A stretch of DNA of 8,678 nucleotides, from NCBI GenBank assembly GCA_018825765.1, contig JAHKAQ010000074.1, positions 1 to 8,678 on the forward strand. Reading direction: 5' to 3'. Numbering within the stretch: the first letter of the stretch is position 1; each line of letters starts with the position of its first letter. Made by a program: the position numbers and the translations under genes. Shown here one piece after another: positions 5,812-8,678 of this stretch. Source of the DNA: Patescibacteria group bacterium. Lineage in GTDB: Bacteria; Patescibacteriota; Minisyncoccia; CAIUEV01; JAHKAQ01. The notes under the pieces were generated by a model. It saw nothing but the letters and a program-made list of their open reading frames with translations, made no database searches and was not told the DNA's origin.

Positions 5812-6042
5812 ATGACCCCAAAACATTTTCAGGAACTGGCGGAACGCCTGAAAAAACATTACAGCTTCAAAAACATTGAAACTGTAAATGAATTTCTGCT
5901 AAGCTTTTTAGAAATATCTGAATTCACCTTGCCCCAAACCCAAGAGGAAACTGAAAAAATATTTGAACATATCACAAAAAATTTCACCGCCGAAGAATTC
6001 GGCATCTTTCTCCTCCTCGAAGACCCCACCACCTCCTCCTAA
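5812..6042 (+). CDS. small hypothetical protein, 76 residues
   Basis: The start is fixed by a perfect Shine-Dalgarno AGGAGG (5799-5804), 7 nt before the ATG. An upstream in-frame TTG at 5740 lies inside the promoter and is not used. The protein is predicted mostly helical, with three or four amphipathic helices (HFQELAERLKKHY, NEFLLSFLEI, EETEKIFEHITKNF, EEFGIFLLLE), mildly acidic, and ends in a Pro/Thr/Ser tail. It has no membrane segment, cysteine cluster or recognisable DNA-binding motif. Size and helix pattern would fit a small binding or adaptor protein, but I do not recognise the family. The best initiation signals in the window suggest strong expression. Confidence 0.75.
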   Translation: MTPKHFQELAERLKKHYSFKNIETVNEFLLSFLEISEFTLPQTQEETEKIFEHITKNFTAEEFGIFLLLEDPTTSS

Positions 6043-6068
6043 GACACCCCCAACCCGGCCGGTGTCTT
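6041..6068 (+). terminator. stem-loop at the stop codon of the 76-residue gene
   Basis: AAGACACC (6041-6048) pairs perfectly with GGTGTCTT (6061-6068) across a 12-nt loop and overlaps the TAA. The following CTTTC is a poor U-tract, so termination may be partial and read-through into the next gene is possible. Confidence 0.5.
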
Positions 6069-6150
6069 CTTTCAAAAGCCACGTCTTTTATTCTGACCAC
6101 TTTCCCTGCCACGAGCGCTCATCCCAAGCCCCAACCAAAAACAAACAAAA

Positions 6151-7470
6151 ATGGAAAATAAAAATAAAATTGAAATTTCGCCGCTTCAGCTCCAATCCTC
6201 TGAATCACCCGGATCCGAAAAAGCACCACCCGCCCAAAAACGGAATCCCGATCCAGAAACTGGTCCGACCCAGGAGCAGTTAGATGAATTGACTCCGGCC
6301 CAATGGATAGAAATGGAGAAAGACGCCGTTAGACAGGAATACCTGAACGACCCGCGAAAATTCCAATTCGAACAGCGTATTATCGCCTTGGACGACCCCG
6401 GATTAAGAGAGCAATACGAAAAGATAAAAGCTCAACAGATCGAACTTGAGGCCGTAGCCGTTTATCATTCACTAACCAAGGAACAACTACGCGGGGAATA
6501 TCAAAAACTTTGCCGCAACCCCGTTTCCGGCTTAAGAGTCCGGCCGCTCTTCTACAAAGAACTTAACGCTCAAGTTGAGAACCAGCTGGAGCAAATCCTA
6601 AGCCGCGGTGGAGAAATCCCAATAGCGGAATGGAAAAATCTAAGCGATCAGGAGTTTAATCAGCTCATTTCCGGGCTGGAACCTGAAAAATTAAAACAAG
6701 TCCCGCTCAGCGTCATGCTGGGCGATGTCTCTTATTTATCTCTGGCCAATAAATTCGGCCACCATGTAGGGGACCGGCTTTTAGAAAATGTTGGTCAATC
6801 CGCGATTCAGGTTACAGAAGATTATCAAAAAAAACATCCTGACAAAAAACCCTCAAGCGTCGAATTCTTTCATCTTGGCGGCGATGAATTTACCGGCCTG
6901 TTTAGCGCTGACCTGGAACAAAGCCGATCAATCGTTCAGGAGTTGACTCAAACCATCAACCAGACTCCGCTCAGAGATATTGGCGTTTTTCAAAAAAACT
7001 TTGAAGAGAAAATGCACCTGGATATCGGCCTTTCCCATTTTTCCGAAGCTGTAGCCGCCTGCCAGGAATTTCTAAAACAAGCCAGGATCCAGGAATCCAA
7101 AGCCCCCATCAAACGCAGCTTTAAAACCTTTATTGATATCTGGACAGGTATTGCCGATAAAAGACAAAGCCTTGATAAAGCCCTGACCCGCGTCACTCAA
7201 TTAAAAAAATATTTCGTCTACAGCAGGGAAGTCTATAACGATATTGTCCCCACCCAAAGAAAAGGCGCCCTGGGCATGAGTAACGATGAACTAGAAGCGC
7301 TCATCCAAAGAGAAAAGCAGGGAGAAAACTGGAACAATATTGTCAAACAGTTTATCTTGGGAAAAAACGCTCAGAACCAAAAAATGCAGCTTGAAGAGCA
7401 GAAAGATAATCCTCAAATCCAATCAATAAAAAACAACATCATAAATCAATTCGCCGCCCAAAACTTCTAA
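6151..7470 (+). CDS. GGDEF-like domain protein with degenerate active site
   Basis: This 439-residue cytosolic protein starts with about 60 disordered Pro/Gln/Glu-rich residues, then a helical region (about 60-175). Residues about 185-340 resemble a GGDEF diguanylate cyclase domain: MLGDVSYLSLANKFGHHVGD (189-208) matches the stretch usually written as DxDxFKxIND-YGHxxGD, and LGGDEF (242-247) is intact. Against that pattern the first metal Asp is G191, the next acidic position is V193, and the guanine-binding Asn is Ala; the Asp after VG (D208) is kept. No RxxD inhibitory site precedes GGDEF. Active cyclases join two GTP into c-di-GMP; this one may be altered or may act as a GTP or c-di-GMP sensor. 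The last 90 residues are charged and helical. There is no clear Shine-Dalgarno sequence; the ATG sits in an A-rich leader. No partner receiver, PAS or membrane domain is present. Confidence 0.75.
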   Translation: MENKNKIEISPLQLQSSESPGSEKAPPAQKRNPDPETGPTQEQLDELTPAQWIEMEKDAVRQEYLNDPRKFQFEQRIIALDDPGLREQYEKIKAQQIELEAVAVYHSLTKEQLRGEYQKLCRNPVSGLRVRPLFYKELNAQVENQLEQILSRGGEIPIAEWKNLSDQEFNQLISGLEPEKLKQVPLSVMLGDVSYLSLANKFGHHVGDRLLENVGQSAIQVTEDYQKKHPDKKPSSVEFFHLGGDEFTGLFSADLEQSRSIVQELTQTINQTPLRDIGVFQKNFEEKMHLDIGLSHFSEAVAACQEFLKQARIQESKAPIKRSFKTFIDIWTGIADKRQSLDKALTRVTQLKKYFVYSREVYNDIVPTQRKGALGMSNDELEALIQREKQGENWNNIVKQFILGKNAQNQKMQLEEQKDNPQIQSIKNNIINQFAAQNF

Positions 7471-8154
7471 CTACTGCACTCTTCTTCGCTCCGTAATCAC
7501 CTCGTCAATATCCGGATTGTCCGGCTCACCATCTTCATCCGGCTCTTCAGAATCATCATCAGATCCCGAATCATCGTCGCTCTCTCCGTCCCCGTCATCC
7601 GAGTCAGCGTCATCTCCGCCATCATCATCTAAAGGATCTATCCCCGTCCTATCATCTCCTCCGGCGCCACTTTCCTCATCCTCTCCGGAATCTCCTCCTG
7701 GCTCTTCATCATTGGAAAAAAAATCTTCTTTTTCCTCATCCAGCTTCTCTCTATAGCCGTCAGCCGCCTGCTTAGCCTTCTCTAAAACCTCCCTGGCCTT
7801 TGCCACCGCGTCCCGCGCTTCTTTTCGCGAGCCTTCATCTTGAGTTTTTTTCGCGATTTTTTCCAAATAATCAGCATCCTTGCCCATCTCCTCGCCAAAA
7901 GTCAAAATTTCCCCATACAGTCCGCCCATCTCTTGAATGCTTCTTCCCGTGTCGTTTTCAAGTTGAGCGATGCTTCGCTCCATGACTGATATCTTCCCCT
8001 CCAGCTCAGCTGATTTTTCTTTAATCTCCTGTTTTATTTTTTCCACGCCTAATTCCTCCTTTTCTTTTCCGCTAAAGTAGCCATACGCGCCCCACAAAAT
8101 AATCCCCAGAACGAAAACTGCCGCGCCTAAAATTATCCAATGTTTGTTTGTCAT
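7471..8154 (-). CDS. membrane-anchored coiled-coil protein with acidic Asp-rich tail
   Basis: This 227-residue protein has a single hydrophobic segment near the N-terminus (about residues 6-27, IILGAAVFVLGIILWGAYGYF) without a signal-peptidase site, so it is probably a signal anchor. Residues 30-140 are Lys/Glu-rich heptads without proline, a likely coiled coil. From about 140 the chain becomes an Asp/Glu/Gly/Ser tail (runs such as DDDGGDDADSDDGDGE), strongly negative and likely disordered; it could bind cations or basic partners. It ends in a short basic ERRRVQ. An outside location of the tail is most likely but not proven. The gene converges on the GGDEF-like gene with adjacent stop codons and no terminator between. 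No Shine-Dalgarno sequence is visible before the ATG. Family not recognised. Confidence 0.75.
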   Translation of the reverse strand: MTNKHWIILGAAVFVLGIILWGAYGYFSGKEKEELGVEKIKQEIKEKSAELEGKISVMERSIAQLENDTGRSIQEMGGLYGEILTFGEEMGKDADYLEKIAKKTQDEGSRKEARDAVAKAREVLEKAKQAADGYREKLDEEKEDFFSNDEEPGGDSGEDEESGAGGDDRTGIDPLDDDGGDDADSDDGDGESDDDSGSDDDSEEPDEDGEPDNPDIDEVITERRRVQ

Positions 8155-8210
8155 TTTTTGTTTTGAGTCTTATGCTTTCCAATAATCCCTATGATACACT
8201 AAAAATTCGG

Positions 8211-8254
8211 TGAGAAACATATCGGAGTAGCTTAGGTGTTACCTATGTATCTCA
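8211..8254. repeat. nested inverted repeat in the intergenic region
   Basis: TGAGAAACATA (8211-8221) and TATGTATCTCA (8244-8254) pair at 10 of 11 positions and enclose TAGGT-GTT-ACCTA (8233-8245, partly overlapping). There is no U-tract. The TGTTACCTATGT-like wording recalls ends of some insertion sequences, so this may be a remnant, but that is a faint memory-based likeness. The rest of 8155-8305 shows no gene. Confidence 0.45.
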
Positions 8255-8305
8255 TCAAGTGCATTTGAAATCATTTATTAAATTCGAACCAGGCAGCTTC
8301 TCAAT

Positions 8306-8328
8306 AAAAAAAGACCTAACTAGGCCTT
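8306..8328 (-). terminator. intrinsic terminator of the tRNA-Asp transcription unit
   Basis: Read on the minus strand, AAGGCCTA and TAGGTCTT (8311-8328) pair with one G-U, followed by seven T in a row in total. It closes the unit that begins with tRNA-Asp and runs through the hairpin array. On the plus strand it also ends in four T, so it could weakly work both ways. Confidence 0.75.
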
Positions 8329-8348
8329 TTGCGGGGACGGCGGGAATC
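8329..8348 (-). repeat. copy of the tRNA-Asp 3' end (possible attachment site)
   Basis: Nineteen of 20 bases match 8562-8581 (TTGCGGGGACGGCGGGA shared, then ATC against CTC). The second copy covers the last 17 bases of tRNA-Asp plus 3 bases of trailer. Such direct repeats of a tRNA 3' end are the classic trace of site-specific integration. The 213 bp between the two copies hold only the hairpin array and no integrase. Confidence 0.7.
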
Positions 8349-8564
8349 TCACTGCTCGGCTGCCTCTGCTCCACTGCGGCAGCCTGCGCTTTGAGAACCC
8401 ACGGTTCTCAACGGTTTCGCGCCAGCTATTAATATACAAGAATGCGCGAAACCTACTCTCCTCCCACGGAAAACCGGACGGTTTTCCGACCCTTTCCCTG
8501 GTTCGAGCTGATACCGGCCCAACAATATTAAAACCACCCCTCAAAAGGGGCGATTTTAATATTG
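8346..8564 (-). ncRNA. hairpin array between tRNA-Asp and its terminator (candidate structured RNA or mini-element)
   Basis: Five inverted repeats tile this 219-bp stretch. In minus-strand order: 8523-8564 has 11-bp perfect outer arms (CAATATTAAAA) extended through G-U pairs and CCCC/GGGG to about 18 pairs around a 6-nt loop. 8467-8488 has 10 bp (CGGAAAACCG) with a 2-nt centre. 8413-8453 has 10 bp (GGTTTCGCGC). 8391-8411 has 9 bp (TTGAGAACC) with a 3-nt loop. 8358-8384 has 7 bp (GGCTGCC). The first begins directly after the tRNA discriminator base, and a terminator follows the last. I see no match to tmRNA, RNase P, SRP or 6S signatures. Reading frames here of 62-74 codons are by-products of the palindromes. 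Structure is confident; whether it is a functional RNA is not. Confidence 0.5.
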
Positions 8565-8638
8565 CGGGGACGGCGGGACTCGAACCCGTGACCTATTGCG
8601 TGACAGGCAATCGCTCTAACCAGCTGAGCTACGCCCCC
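8565..8638 (-). tRNA. tRNA-Asp (anticodon GTC)
   Basis: The minus strand folds as a standard cloverleaf of 74 nt. The acceptor GGGGGCG pairs with CGTCCCC (one G-U), the D stem is GCTC/GAGC, and the anticodon stem ATTGC/GCAAT holds loop CTGTCAC with anticodon GTC. The variable loop is AGGTC, and the T arm CGGG-TTCGAGT-CCCG has a weak fifth A-C pair. The discriminator is G and CCA is not encoded, so CCA-adding enzyme is needed. The promoter would lie at or beyond the window edge (8639-8678). Confidence 0.96.
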
Positions 8639-8678
8639 TAATATCCAAAAAACTCAACCAACTAACTTTGAGCTTTTC

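Noticed and set aside
5963..6283. Plus-strand frame of 106 codons between the small gene and the GGDEF-like gene
   Set aside because: It overlaps both genes, is Pro/Lys-rich as expected for an out-of-frame reading, and has no ribosome binding site.
7517..7756. Ser/Pro-rich plus-strand frame
   Set aside because: It is the antisense of the acidic tail; Asp and Glu codons read backwards give Ser and Pro runs.
8320..8544. Minus-strand reading frames of 62-74 codons next to the tRNA
   Set aside because: They lie over the hairpin array. Their open state follows from the palindromes and their composition (Arg/Gly/Ser-rich) is not protein-like.
8346..8564. Known structured RNA such as tmRNA, RNase P, SRP or 6S RNA
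   Set aside because: None of the conserved core strings I know for these RNAs could be found on either strand. The tRNA-like 3' end copy lacks a T loop, so it is not a tmRNA or second tRNA.

Overview
The window looks like bacterial chromosome (about 43-45% GC by eye) with an intact insertion sequence in the middle. The gene families resemble those of Candidate Phyla Radiation (Patescibacteria) genomes: a truncated CNNM/CBS membrane protein, a ribbon-helix-helix/nucleotidyltransferase fusion, a degenerate GGDEF protein, large proteins without an obvious family, and a tRNA without encoded CCA. This placement is an inference from gene style. No marker gene is present to prove it.

Layout. 1-465 is the 3' end of a CNNM/CorC-type CBS-domain gene, followed by a weak terminator. 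608-644 is a promoter overlaid by a 10-bp-periodic tandem repeat. It drives 669-1505, a sugar-phosphate nucleotidylyltransferase fused to an N-terminal ribbon-helix-helix DNA-binding domain. The repeat is a good candidate operator for that domain. 1506-1736 is a long leader with a small hairpin and a boxA-like antitermination motif. It precedes 1737-4481, a 914-residue cytosolic protein of unknown function with two faint HAD-like regions, and a strong terminator follows. The coding sequence from about 2326 onward holds some twenty perfect inverted repeats of 7-11 bp with short loops. That is far more than chance and more than in the neighbouring genes.

4543-5737 is a complete IS3-family element (orfA, orfB with a DD(35)E triad, terminal inverted repeats, possible TTT target duplication). 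An internal inverted repeat around the orfA promoter looks like a device that silences read-through translation. The element sits just upstream of the promoter of a 76-residue orphan protein (5812-6042). Next comes 6151-7470, a 439-residue protein with a GGDEF-like domain whose metal and guanine residues are partly lost. It converges, stop to stop, on 7471-8154 (minus strand), a membrane-anchored coiled-coil protein with a very acidic tail.

The right end, on the minus strand, carries tRNA-Asp(GTC). It is followed by about 216 bp made almost entirely of hairpins, then a copy of the last 20 bp of the tRNA region and a terminator. This is either a small element integrated at the tRNA 3' end or a structured non-coding RNA co-transcribed with the tRNA.

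The most notable signals are the hairpin-laden 914-codon gene with its boxA-like leader, the tRNA-flanked hairpin array, the self-operator candidate for the RHH fusion, and the degenerate GGDEF protein.
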